A stretch of 64,000 nucleotides of DNA from Hoeflea_A sp965249925 (lineage in GTDB: Bacteria > Pseudomonadota > Alphaproteobacteria > Rhizobiales > Rhizobiaceae): assembly GCA_965249925.1 (NCBI GenBank), contig OZ252260.1:1798001-1862000 (forward strand), given 5' to 3'. Positions 1 to 8,158 of the stretch are shown here, piece after piece. Numbering within the stretch: the stretch's first letter is position 1; each line of letters starts with the position of its first letter. A model generated the notes under the pieces. That model ran no database searches. It worked only from the letters and a program-made list of their open reading frames with translations, and was not told where the DNA came from. A program made the translations under genes and the position numbers.

Positions 1-421
1 GCGGATCGCCGCCATTTTCCGCCAGGGCACCGCTGTCCATGCGGTTCCAGGCATAGCCGTGAGACAGCATTTCGGCATTGTCGGCATCGCTGAACGTCAC
101 ACGATGGTTGCCGCGCAAGTGGAACGACTTCTTTTGCTCCGTCAGGTTGGATGACCATCCGGTAATCAGCGCGTCGGCCGGGATCGTGGCCGGTTCACCG
201 CCGGCAAGCGAGGTGAAATCCACCGTGATGGTGTCGGTGAAAAAGCTGCGGGTGAGCGGCCAGTCCTTGGCATCGACGGCAGCATCGATCGCATCGGCGA
301 TGCGGATCATTTCCGCCTGGTCGACTAGCGTCTGCGCGGTGACCGGATCGCCGGCCAGACTGGCCTCTTCGGCAAGAGCCGGGGTCGCCAGCAGGGCGGC
401 TGCGAGCATGACATGTTTCAT
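1..421 (-). CDS. SnoaL/NTF2-like secreted protein (C-terminus beyond window)
   Basis: Reading the minus strand from an ATG at 421 gives an open frame of 140 codons that runs off the left edge, so the C-terminus is missing. The first 17 residues (MKHVMLAAALLATPALA) look like a Sec signal peptide, so the product is probably periplasmic. The mature part contains AEMIRIADAIDAAVDAKDWPLTRSFF, split here only as a description: it is the helix-plus-strand start typical of SnoaL-like NTF2-fold domains, which often bind small polyketide-like or steroid-like ligands or act as dehydratases/isomerases. It lies 25 bases downstream of the SDR gene on the same strand, so the two are likely co-transcribed. 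Function beyond the fold is unknown. Confidence 0.7.
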   Translation of the reverse strand, partial: MKHVMLAAALLATPALAEEASLAGDPVTAQTLVDQAEMIRIADAIDAAVDAKDWPLTRSFFTDTITVDFTSLAGGEPATIPADALITGWSSNLTEQKKSFHLRGNHRVTFSDADNAEMLSHGYAWNRMDSGALAENGGDP

Positions 422-446
422 AGTGGTCTCCTTGAATTCACGTGAA

Positions 447-1334
447 TCAGGCGAGCTGGCCGCCGGTGGCGTCGAAATCCATGCCGTTGAAGGCGGTCGC
501 TGCATCCGATGCAAGGAACATGACCCCGGCGGCGATTTCATGCGGCTGCATGATGCGCGGCGTGACGAAGTTGGGTGCCATCGCCTCGTAGGTCAAACCC
601 TGATAGGCGAAGCTTTCCTCCAGCATCGGCGTGTCGACCGCCAGCGGAGAGATGGAAACGACGCGGATATTGTGCCGCCCATTGGCCGAGGCCGCCGCCT
701 TGGTCAGCCCGGTGACGGCATGTTTCGAGGCATTGTAATGGGCTGTGTTAGCAAAGCCCCGGTGGGCGGCCACGGAAGCCATATTGACAATGACCCCACC
801 GCCCTGCGCCCGCATGACCGGCAAGGCGTATTTCATACCGTAGAAAACCCCGTCGACATTGGTCGCCATCATGTCACGGTAGTTGTCGACCGGGATATCC
901 TCGATCAATGCCGGCGTCATGAAGATGCCGGCATTGTTGAACAGCACGTCCAGCCTTCCATACGTCTCTGTCGTGCCGTCGATGAACGCCTGTACCTGTT
1001 CGGGCTCACGCACATCCGCCACCATCCAGGTAACGTCGCCGCCGGCCTCGCGAACGGCTGCCTCGACCTCGCGGCCGAGCACATCGCGACGGGCGCAGAA
1101 CATCACTTGTGCGCCCTCCATGGCAAAGGCACGCACGGTTGACGCGCCGATGCCCGAGTTGCCGCCTGTAATGGCCACCACCTTGCCGGCGAAACGGCCT
1201 TGCGGATTGACCGTTGTTGCCGGTTCGACCGGGTTAAGACTATTGGCGAGCGTCGGTGTAACCGCCAACGCCGCGGCAGCTGCTCCCATGGTCATGGCCA
1301 GGCGGCGCGTCGGATTCTGCAGGGATTCGCGCAT
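447..1334 (-). CDS. Tat-exported short-chain dehydrogenase/reductase
   Basis: This is a 295-residue classical SDR. The N-terminus has a twin-arginine stretch (PTRRLAM) followed by an Ala-rich hydrophobic segment ending near residue 30, so it looks exported by Tat. The Rossmann dinucleotide motif TGGNSGIG follows, then the NNAG motif and the YxxxK catalytic pair in HYNASKHA, with the Ser in NMASVA. It would oxidise or reduce a hydroxyl/carbonyl group using NAD(P). The start at 1334 is preferred over 1346 because GGAG sits 6 bases before it. It lies between the SnoaL-like gene and the LysR gene, all on one strand, which suggests a small LysR-controlled unit. The substrate is unknown. An exported SDR is unusual, since NAD(P) is normally cytoplasmic. 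Confidence 0.85.
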   Translation of the reverse strand: MRESLQNPTRRLAMTMGAAAAALAVTPTLANSLNPVEPATTVNPQGRFAGKVVAITGGNSGIGASTVRAFAMEGAQVMFCARRDVLGREVEAAVREAGGDVTWMVADVREPEQVQAFIDGTTETYGRLDVLFNNAGIFMTPALIEDIPVDNYRDMMATNVDGVFYGMKYALPVMRAQGGGVIVNMASVAAHRGFANTAHYNASKHAVTGLTKAAASANGRHNIRVVSISPLAVDTPMLEESFAYQGLTYEAMAPNFVTPRIMQPHEIAAGVMFLASDAATAFNGMDFDATGGQLA

Positions 1335-1450
1335 AGAATTCTCCATCCTGTGTGACCGCGATCATCGCGGTCTTGCGATGGAGGAGAGATCGTGATGTCA
1401 ACCGATCATTTCCAATAGGACTATTTTATAGAATTGATCGCTTCTGAGCA

Positions 1451-2329
1451 TCATGATTCGAAGGCGCGAATGAACCGCGACAGCAGCGTCCCGGGCGGGT
1501 CCCGGTTGACGAACACAAATTCCAGCGGGATTGACAGGCCCAGGACCTCCCGGAACTGAACGTTTTTCGGCGGTCTGTCGCGGTTGGCCGAATTGACGAA
1601 TGCGCAGCCCACCCCGGCCGAAACCAGGCTGAGGACGGTCGTTTCGTTGCTTGCCAGTTGCACGAGATTGGGGGTGAGGCCGATCCGGTCGAAGGCGGCC
1701 TGCATCCGGTCATAGTAATCTGGCGCCCGGTCGCGAGAGAATCCGACAAGCGGCAGCCCGTCGATGTCTTCCAGAGTCAGCGGGCCGTCATGGGCGAAAT
1801 CCAGATCACGGGAGGCAGCCAGCACGACATCGTCGTTGCGCAGCAGCCGTGTTTCCAGGCCCGGATGGTCGACGCGGGACTGCCGGTACAGGAACCCGGC
1901 GTCGAGCACGCCGTCTCTCAGCGCCTGCAGCTGTTCGACCGAGGAGAGCGGCCGGATTTCGAGTTCGACATCCGGATGCTGCCGGGCGAACCGGTTGAGG
2001 GCATCCGGTGCGGCACCCGACCAGGATGCATTCTCCAGCAAACCGATGGCGAGCCGGCCGCCGCGGCCTTCGGAAACGCGACGGGCCGCACGGCCCGCCG
2101 CATCGACCGCCGCCAGGATTGCCCGCGCATGGTCCACATAAGTCCGTCCGGCATCGGTCAACCGCACGCCGCGTCCGTGACGCATCAGCAGATCGAAACC
2201 GAGTTCCGCCTCGAGATCCTTGATCTGGCGGGTGATCGCCGGCTGCGCCACATTCAGCCGGTCGGCGGCATGACGCAGGCCGCCATGCTCGGCGACGGCA
2301 ACGAAATAGCGCAGATGTCGCAGTTCCAT
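1451..2329 (-). CDS. LysR-family transcriptional regulator
   Basis: A 292-residue LysR-type regulator of the usual length. The N-terminal winged helix-turn-helix (MELRHLRYFVAVAEHGG onward, with LNVAQPAITRQIKDLE as the recognition helix region) is complete. It is followed by the linker helix and an effector-binding domain starting near LAIGLL. The gene is upstream of, and on the same strand as, the exported SDR and the SnoaL-like gene, and divergent from the cyclase gene at 2430. It most likely controls the SDR unit, itself, or the cyclase. No effector can be named from sequence. The roughly 100-base divergent gap would hold its operator, but I see no clear T-N11-A box that I would defend. Confidence 0.93.
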   Translation of the reverse strand: MELRHLRYFVAVAEHGGLRHAADRLNVAQPAITRQIKDLEAELGFDLLMRHGRGVRLTDAGRTYVDHARAILAAVDAAGRAARRVSEGRGGRLAIGLLENASWSGAAPDALNRFARQHPDVELEIRPLSSVEQLQALRDGVLDAGFLYRQSRVDHPGLETRLLRNDDVVLAASRDLDFAHDGPLTLEDIDGLPLVGFSRDRAPDYYDRMQAAFDRIGLTPNLVQLASNETTVLSLVSAGVGCAFVNSANRDRPPKNVQFREVLGLSIPLEFVFVNRDPPGTLLSRFIRAFES

Positions 2330-2429
2330 GCGATTTGATAGCTCTCAGGCATCAAATCGGCAATAAGATACTCTTGGAAAACGGCCATCAGTGTCACGAT
2401 ATGGAGTCCGGAGACGGAGGCGGAACCGC

Positions 2430-3779
2430 ATGCCCGAGACGATACGCGAGCAATCACTGGAACGGCTTGTCCATGCGGAGCAGCGTGGCCTGCGTCTGGC
2501 GATCGCCTGCCGTACCGCGGTGATCGGCATCGCACTGGCCTGGTATCTCGGCGCCTCGTTCGCGACCAGTTTCGAACCGCGCCTGTGGGGCACCTTCGCG
2601 CTGCTTCTGTTTACGCTGATCGGCGTCGCCCATCTGATGGTCATCGGCACCCGTTTCGACCGCTGGTGGCTCAAATATGCCATCTATACGATAGACATCC
2701 TGGGCATCTGCGCACTGTTCGTCATTATCCCGATCAGCCGCAGCGACGACGTCCCGCAGATCATCGCGTTTCGCGCCTACGGCATCTATTACCTGTTCCC
2801 GATTGTTGTCCTGGCCGGGCTGTCGCTGTCGTGGCGCCTCGTCGCCTGGGCCGGGCTGGTCGCCGTCGTCGGCTGGTGGACGGCGTTCCTGCAGGTGGTG
2901 TCGACCATGGAACAGACGCTGTCCTGGGGCGATATTCCGGCCACGGCAAGCCGCCAGGATTACGAAGCGATTTTTCTGTCGATCGATTTTATCGGCCGCG
3001 GCAACCGGATCGAGGAGACCGGGATGCTGTTCGCCGGTGCCATGATCCTTGCTTTGATCGTCTATCGCGCCCGCCAGGTGTTCTTTGCCCAGGTCGCCGC
3101 CGAAGCGGAACGCGAAACCGAGCGCCGCGCCCGCGAGCGGATCCGCGATACGCTGGGCCGCTATGTGCCGGAGGCGATCGCCCAAAGACTGATAGACGCG
3201 CCGGAGACCCTGGAACCGCAGGTGCGGCACGGCACTGCGCTGATCCTCGATATCGCAGACTTCACGCATTATGCTGCAGGCCGCGACCCGGCCGAAGTCA
3301 TTCGGGCGCTTGGCGATTTTCTCGCCGACGCGAGCGACGTCGTCAGCGCCCACGACGGCATCGTCATCAGCTTTACCGGCGATGGCCTGCTGGCCAGTTT
3401 CAACGCTCCGATCGAACTCGAGCAGCCGGAGCGGACGGCGGTGGAGGCGGCCCTGGCGCTTCAGGCGCTGGCGCGAAATTCCGGCTTTGCGGCGCGCATC
3501 GGCATCGCCTCCGGTCGGATCGCCGCCGGACGCATCGGTTCGTCGCGGCGTCAGGCCTTTACCATCTACGGCGATATCGTCAATCTCGCCGCCCGGCTCG
3601 AGGCGCTGGGCAAAACCCTGGGCGCAGCCATCATGATCGACGCAGCGACGCGGCAAGCGCTCGACAACGATTTCCCGGTGCGCAATCGCGGGACCCATTC
3701 CGTGCGTGGATTTGAGGATCCGGTGGACGTTTTCACCGTCGCGTCGGTCGAGCCGACGTCGATTGCGGCGAGTTCGTAA
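2430..3779 (+). CDS. Membrane class III adenylate/guanylate cyclase
   Basis: A 449-residue protein whose N-terminal half has about five to six hydrophobic segments. It is followed by a charged helix (AAEAERETERRARERIRDTLGRYVPEAIA, a signalling-helix type linker) and a C-terminal class III cyclase domain. Catalytic features are visible: the first metal-binding Asp in ALILDIADFT, the second in SFTGDGLLASF, and the conserved YGDIVNLAARLEALG block. It should make cAMP (or cGMP) in the cytoplasm in response to a membrane or environmental cue. The start at 2430 is chosen because GGAG/GAGG lies just upstream; an in-frame ATG at 2391 has no such site. It is divergent from the LysR gene. A cNMP-binding protein is encoded far away at 54659, with no proven link. 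Confidence 0.9.
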   Translation: MPETIREQSLERLVHAEQRGLRLAIACRTAVIGIALAWYLGASFATSFEPRLWGTFALLLFTLIGVAHLMVIGTRFDRWWLKYAIYTIDILGICALFVIIPISRSDDVPQIIAFRAYGIYYLFPIVVLAGLSLSWRLVAWAGLVAVVGWWTAFLQVVSTMEQTLSWGDIPATASRQDYEAIFLSIDFIGRGNRIEETGMLFAGAMILALIVYRARQVFFAQVAAEAERETERRARERIRDTLGRYVPEAIAQRLIDAPETLEPQVRHGTALILDIADFTHYAAGRDPAEVIRALGDFLADASDVVSAHDGIVISFTGDGLLASFNAPIELEQPERTAVEAALALQALARNSGFAARIGIASGRIAAGRIGSSRRQAFTIYGDIVNLAARLEALGKTLGAAIMIDAATRQALDNDFPVRNRGTHSVRGFEDPVDVFTVASVEPTSIAASS

Positions 3780-3798
3780 CCACCGCGGCAATGACCTA

Positions 3799-4956
3799 CT
3801 ATTCCGTCCCGGTGCCGGCCGCCACCATTTCGGGGTCAGGAATCCAGCAGTGTTGCTCCGAAGACTCGATCACCGCCTCGCAGATACGCGCGATCCGGCA
3901 GGCCTCCTCCAGATCCGGGTCGGCGTTGCGGCCGGCGGCGATGGCTTCGAGGAAATCCTTCAATTCGATTGTCTGGAGGTCGTTGAATCCAAGACCGTGG
4001 CCCGGCGCCGGGATGAAGTTTCCGTAATCGGGATGATCCGCGTTGGCCAGAATGGTCGTGAATCCCTGGTTGGCCGATCCGTTGGCGGCTGTATAAAGCC
4101 GCATCTCGTTCCATCGTTCGCCGTCGAAGGCAATCGTTCCGTTTTCACAGACCAGCTCGAAGCCGATGTCCATCCGCCGGCCATGGGCGATGCGACTAAC
4201 ATCGATCAAACCGCTGCAGCCGCTTTCGAAGCGCAGCGAAAGTCCTGCCCAGTCCTCGTTTTCGACAGCACGGCTGGATCCCGGTTCATCCGGCAGCGGC
4301 CGTTCGCGACGAAAGGTGCGCACACTGCCGCTGAGTTCGGTCACCGGCCCGCACAGGCAACGGGCGATTGACAGAATGTGCCAGCCGAGATCTCCAAGGG
4401 CGCCGCAGCGCCCGGCCCGCGCCGCATCGAGACGCCACGAAAACGGCACCCGCGGATCGGCCAGGTAGTCCTCGCAATGACGGCCGCGAAAATGCAGCGG
4501 CTTGCCGAGGGTGCCGTCGGCGAGCAGTCGTTTGGTGTGGCGCACCAGCGGCACCCGCATGTAGGTAAATCCCACCGCATTCGAGATCCCGGCTTTGGCG
4601 GCGGCCGCGGCGATCTCACTGGCCTGGGTGCTGTCGAGACCGACCGGTTTTTCGCACAGCACGTGGCGGCCGCGGTCGATGGCCGCCAGTGCGATCTCCC
4701 GGTGCAGGTGGCTGGGCACGGCAATGATGACGGCATCGCAATCGGCCACCGCCTTGCTCCAGTCGGTGGTGATGGTCCGGAAGCCGTAGCGGGTTCCGTT
4801 GGCCTGCGCCCGTTCGGCGTCGGCATCAGCAAGCACCGTCGGGACCGCCTCGTACGGCAAGCCGGCGAACACCCGGTTAACGGCGTTGACGGCCAGCGCA
4901 TGGCTGCCGCCGATGAAGCCGGCGCCGATCAACCCGACTTTCAGTTTTTTTGTCAT
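3799..4956 (-). CDS. Gfo/Idh/MocA-family NAD(P)-dependent oxidoreductase
   Basis: A 385-residue sugar/inositol dehydrogenase-like protein. The Rossmann domain starts at KVGLIGAGFIGGSHA. The family EKP motif is present as HVLCEKPVGLD, and a C-terminal GFO/IDH substrate domain follows, including GALGDLGWHILSIARCLCGPV. Such enzymes oxidise or reduce sugar or cyclitol hydroxyls in the cytoplasm. It is on the same strand as the sox operon and about 75 bases downstream of soxF, but a terminator hairpin stands between them, so it is probably a separate unit. Nothing nearby indicates the substrate. Confidence 0.9.
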   Translation of the reverse strand: MTKKLKVGLIGAGFIGGSHALAVNAVNRVFAGLPYEAVPTVLADADAERAQANGTRYGFRTITTDWSKAVADCDAVIIAVPSHLHREIALAAIDRGRHVLCEKPVGLDSTQASEIAAAAAKAGISNAVGFTYMRVPLVRHTKRLLADGTLGKPLHFRGRHCEDYLADPRVPFSWRLDAARAGRCGALGDLGWHILSIARCLCGPVTELSGSVRTFRRERPLPDEPGSSRAVENEDWAGLSLRFESGCSGLIDVSRIAHGRRMDIGFELVCENGTIAFDGERWNEMRLYTAANGSANQGFTTILANADHPDYGNFIPAPGHGLGFNDLQTIELKDFLEAIAAGRNADPDLEEACRIARICEAVIESSEQHCWIPDPEMVAAGTGTE

Positions 4957-4997
4957 CCACCTTCTCCGTCACACTGACGCAGAAGGAGTGTGATCCG

Positions 4998-5026
4998 AAA
5001 AACGGCGCGCGCATAGACACGCGCCG
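4998..5026 (-). terminator. Intrinsic terminator after soxF
   Basis: On the minus strand a perfect 7-bp stem CGGCGCG / CGCGCCG (5020-5026 and 5003-5009) with a 10-base loop is followed directly by five T (A run at 4998-5002). It sits just downstream of the soxF stop and would end the long soxV-to-soxF transcript. Confidence 0.75.
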
Positions 5027-5033
5027 CTAGTTA

Positions 5034-6299
5034 TCAGCCGAAAATGTCGGTGGTTATGCCCGCATACCAGCCTTCCGACTCCTCGTAGGTCGCCTTGCGC
5101 AAATCGGCAGCTTCGCCGGTCTGCGAGACAAAGCTGTCGACCACTTCGATCTTGTCGTCGCCGGCCTGGTAATTGGCGCCGACCTTGACGCCGTCATCGG
5201 TGCCGATCAGGCTCCAGCATGTGTTGGCGAAGCGCGGTGGGAACACCCGCGAGCCGGTGAGCTCGCCGCGAATGGCATTGGCGGCCACCTTGGCCTGACT
5301 GTTCGCCGAGAAACCGGATTTCGGCATGGCCGAGGCCACCGAAGCATCACCGAGCACATATATGTCCGGGTCGGCGCGCGACGCCATGGTGGCCGGTACG
5401 ATGGGCGCCCAATCGCCGTCCGTAACTCCGGCAAGGTGAGCAATGCCACCGGCTTTTTGTGCCGGAACCACAGACGCCGCATCGGCTTTGAAGGTGTCGA
5501 AATCGGTGACGACTTCCTTGGTATCCGGGTTCACCTGCTGAATGCCGCCATGGATGTCCGGCCCGATCCATTCGACCATGCCCGGATAATGGTTTTCCCA
5601 GCCTTCCTGGAACAGGGCCTGTTTGGAGAATTTCGGCTTCGGATCGAGCACGATGATCTTCGCCGTCGGGTTTCGGTCCTTCAGGATATGGGCGATCATC
5701 GAGATGCGCTCATAGGGTCCCGGCGGACAGCGGAACGGATTGGGCGGCGGTACCATCACAAAGGTTCCGCCCTCCGGCATGGCCTCGACCTGGGTCTTCA
5801 GCAACTGCACCTGCGTGCCGGATTTCCATGCATGCGGCATGGTATCCTGGGCTTCGACCGAATAGCCGGGAACACTGTCATATTTGATGTCGATGCCGGG
5901 CGACAGCACCAGTTTGTCGTAGCCCAGCGTGGCGCCAGACGCCAACGTCACCGTTTTGCTGGCTGGATCGACCGCGGTGGCCCAGTCGTGCACGACGTTG
6001 ACGCCGTATTCACCGGCCAACGTGTCGTAGCCGTGTCCGATCGACGGATAGTCGCGGAAACCACCAAGATAGAGATTGGAAAAGAAGCAGGTATAATAGC
6101 GTTTCGAGCCCTCGACGAGGGTCACGTCGATCGCCCCCTTGCCGTCCTTGGCGAGGTAGCGCGCCAAGGTGGCGCCCCCCGCGCCGCCACCGATCACCAC
6201 GACCCGCGGCTTGCCCTGCCCGAAGCTGATTGCCGGGGCTGCCAACGTCGCCAGCCCGGCGCCACCCGCCAGTAGAATTTGCCGTCTGTTGATAGTCAT
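5034..6299 (-). CDS. soxF: SoxF / FccB flavocytochrome c sulfide dehydrogenase, flavoprotein subunit
   Basis: This 421-residue flavoprotein oxidises sulfide to sulfur or polysulfide in the periplasm and passes electrons to the dihaem partner SoxE. A Tat signal (NRRQILLAGG) is at the N-terminus. The FAD-binding motif VVVIGGGAGGATLA starts near residue 33. Cys71 in YYTCFFSN matches the position of the covalent FAD cysteine of FccB. Cys191 (FRCPPG) and Cys361 (NTCWSL) match the redox disulfide pair. The C-terminal FCSD-binding domain is present (YEESEGWYAGIT). The gene overlaps soxE by 4 bases (ATGA) and is the last gene of the sox operon. FccB and SoxF are homologous; the sox context favours the name SoxF. 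Confidence 0.93.
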   Translation of the reverse strand: MTINRRQILLAGGAGLATLAAPAISFGQGKPRVVVIGGGAGGATLARYLAKDGKGAIDVTLVEGSKRYYTCFFSNLYLGGFRDYPSIGHGYDTLAGEYGVNVVHDWATAVDPASKTVTLASGATLGYDKLVLSPGIDIKYDSVPGYSVEAQDTMPHAWKSGTQVQLLKTQVEAMPEGGTFVMVPPPNPFRCPPGPYERISMIAHILKDRNPTAKIIVLDPKPKFSKQALFQEGWENHYPGMVEWIGPDIHGGIQQVNPDTKEVVTDFDTFKADAASVVPAQKAGGIAHLAGVTDGDWAPIVPATMASRADPDIYVLGDASVASAMPKSGFSANSQAKVAANAIRGELTGSRVFPPRFANTCWSLIGTDDGVKVGANYQAGDDKIEVVDSFVSQTGEAADLRKATYEESEGWYAGITTDIFG

Positions 6300-7018
6300 T
6301 CTTCACCTCCCTGTATGATTTGCCGCATCTCCAAGCCGCCGAAATAGGCGGCAAGCGCCGCGATCTCCTCGTCGCTCAGGCGACCGGCGATCGTTTGCAT
6401 GACCGAATTGGCGCGTATGTCCGCCTTGTATTCGTAAATCGCGTGGATGAAGAGGTCCGTCGGCCAACCGGTAATCGCCGGGATGCCGTCGGCCTGGCCG
6501 CTCGGCTGATGGCAAGTCACGCACTCCCCCGACAGGTATTCGCCCCATTCGACATCGCCTTCAAGCGACGCCGCAGTGGCGCCAAGCAGCACCGTTCTGT
6601 CCGGTCCGGGCGCTGCCGGCTGCCCCGTGACGTCGGTGCCTGAAAACTGTTTGAGGTAGACGATCAGCGCGTCCAGGTCGGTCGGCCTCCTGAGACCGGC
6701 GAAGCTCATGCGCGTTCCCTTGATGTAGGTGCGCGGTGCCGAGAGGTAGCCGACGAGTGTTTCTTCCGTCCAGACCAGGCCATCAGCGCCCGCCTTCATC
6801 ATGGCCTTGGAGTATCTGTACCCATCGATGGCCGCTGCCGGCCGGCCGAAGAGATCGTTCAGGTGCGGACCGACCCGCAGACGGGCGTCGGCACCCACCT
6901 CGTGGCAAGCGGCGCATTTGCGAAACACCTTCAGACCGTCCTCTGCCAGCCCTGAAACCGGCGAGAGTACCAGCAGGCACAGCAGCAGACGACCGAGGGC
7001 AACGCGTCCGGAAATCAT
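6296..7018 (-). CDS. soxE: SoxE / FccA dihaem c-type cytochrome
   Basis: This 240-residue periplasmic cytochrome has a Sec signal peptide (to about residue 25) and two haem c sites, CAACH at 35-39 and CVTCH at 166-170. Each half is a class I cytochrome domain; KGTRMSFAG provides the likely Met ligand of the first haem. It is the electron acceptor of SoxF and corresponds to FccA-type subunits. Its first domain closely resembles the first domain of SoxD encoded just upstream (compare KCAACHEVG and KCAACHTVG, and the following GxRMxFAGL/GTKMVFAGL segments), which suggests duplication of that domain. The gene is in the operon 36 bases after soxD and is translationally coupled to soxF. Confidence 0.92.
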   Translation of the reverse strand: MISGRVALGRLLLCLLVLSPVSGLAEDGLKVFRKCAACHEVGADARLRVGPHLNDLFGRPAAAIDGYRYSKAMMKAGADGLVWTEETLVGYLSAPRTYIKGTRMSFAGLRRPTDLDALIVYLKQFSGTDVTGQPAAPGPDRTVLLGATAASLEGDVEWGEYLSGECVTCHQPSGQADGIPAITGWPTDLFIHAIYEYKADIRANSVMQTIAGRLSDEEIAALAAYFGGLEMRQIIQGGEE

Positions 7019-7054
7019 TTGATCTTCCAGACCGGCGCTACGCTATCGAGACGA

Positions 7055-8158
7055 TCAGTCAATGGCTCCGGCGCCGGCATCATCATCTCCTTCCGGCGTT
7101 ACATCCAACACGCGGGCACGCATGATGACGGTCGCCGGTTCCGGCTTGCAGTCATTCATGCAGGGCTCCACCGGACTGGCATAGTGCGGCTCGACGCTGC
7201 GGTCGTCCATGAAAAAATTCTCTTCGTTGGGCAGCCGTATCGACGTGAAGTTCTTGTCCGACAGTTCAAAGTCCTCGTCCGTCACGACATCGTTCAAATA
7301 GAGAAGATACGCGGTAAGCGCGTAAACCTCGTCGTCGCTGAGCGATTGTGCATAGCCGAACGGCATGGCGCGGTGCACATAGTCGTAGACGGTGGACAGA
7401 TACGGCCAGTAGGAGCCTATCGTCTTGACCGGCCGCTCGTCGGTCAGGGTATCCTCGCCCCCGGCCAGCACCGGCCAGCGGCCTTCGCCTTCACCGAATG
7501 CACCGTGGCAGACGGCACATTGCTCGTCATAGATCTCGCCGCCTTCGGCCACCGTGCCGCTGCCGGGCGGCAGACCGAGGCCATCCGGGCGAATATCGAT
7601 ATCCCAGGCGGCAATTTCTTCCGGCAGGGCGGCACGGCCGAGGTGGAAAACCCCGTGCGTCGGAAGCGGCCGGTCGCCTGGCGGGGCGATCACGGCCACA
7701 ACCTTTTCCTCCCGCGTCTTTTCGGCAGTGGACGCTTCCGCCTGCGGCGCCGGCGCAGCGCTCACGGTTCCCGGCGAGAAGGTTTTGAGATAGGCCATGA
7801 CATTGACGATGTCCTGGTCTTTCTTCAGACCGGCAAACACCATTTTGGTGCCCTTGAGATAGGCCTTCGGCTTGCGCAGATAACCGGTGATGGTCTCCTC
7901 GTCCCACACCAGTCCCTCTGCCCCGGCGGTCACCATGGCCCTGGAGTATTTGAAGCCCTCGATGGATCCGGCGGCACGCCCGAACAGCGCGTTCAGTTGC
8001 GGACCGACGCGATTTTTCGCGTCTTCGCCCACCGTGTGACAGGCGGCGCATTTCTTGAACACCTTGACCCCGGCTTCGACGTCCTCGGCGGCGGCGGGCA
8101 GGACCGCGACCAGCGATAGCGCCAAGAGCGATGCGACGAACTTAAGAGACTTCAACAT
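7055..8158 (-). CDS. soxD: SoxD dihaem cytochrome c subunit of sulfane dehydrogenase
   Basis: A 367-residue periplasmic protein with a signal peptide ending at about AAAED and two haem c motifs, CAACH (37-41) and CAVCH (214-218). SoxD pairs with the molybdenum subunit SoxC to oxidise the outer sulfur of the SoxY-bound persulfide, giving the six-electron step that avoids sulfur globules. The N-terminal domain has the cytochrome c2-like fold with KGTKMVFAGLKK. After a Pro/Ala-rich linker near residues 130-165, the C-terminal part is specific to SoxD. The start at 8158 overlaps the end of soxC by 17 bases. A longer upstream open frame in soxC is antisense-free read-through, not coding. Confidence 0.95.
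   Translation of the reverse strand: MLKSLKFVASLLALSLVAVLPAAAEDVEAGVKVFKKCAACHTVGEDAKNRVGPQLNALFGRAAGSIEGFKYSRAMVTAGAEGLVWDEETITGYLRKPKAYLKGTKMVFAGLKKDQDIVNVMAYLKTFSPGTVSAAPAPQAEASTAEKTREEKVVAVIAPPGDRPLPTHGVFHLGRAALPEEIAAWDIDIRPDGLGLPPGSGTVAEGGEIYDEQCAVCHGAFGEGEGRWPVLAGGEDTLTDERPVKTIGSYWPYLSTVYDYVHRAMPFGYAQSLSDDEVYALTAYLLYLNDVVTDEDFELSDKNFTSIRLPNEENFFMDDRSVEPHYASPVEPCMNDCKPEPATVIMRARVLDVTPEGDDDAGAGAID

Noticed and set aside
2454..3791. A 445-codon minus-strand frame over the cyclase gene
   Set aside because: The plus strand encodes a cyclase with catalytic motifs; the minus frame has the composition of an antisense shadow.
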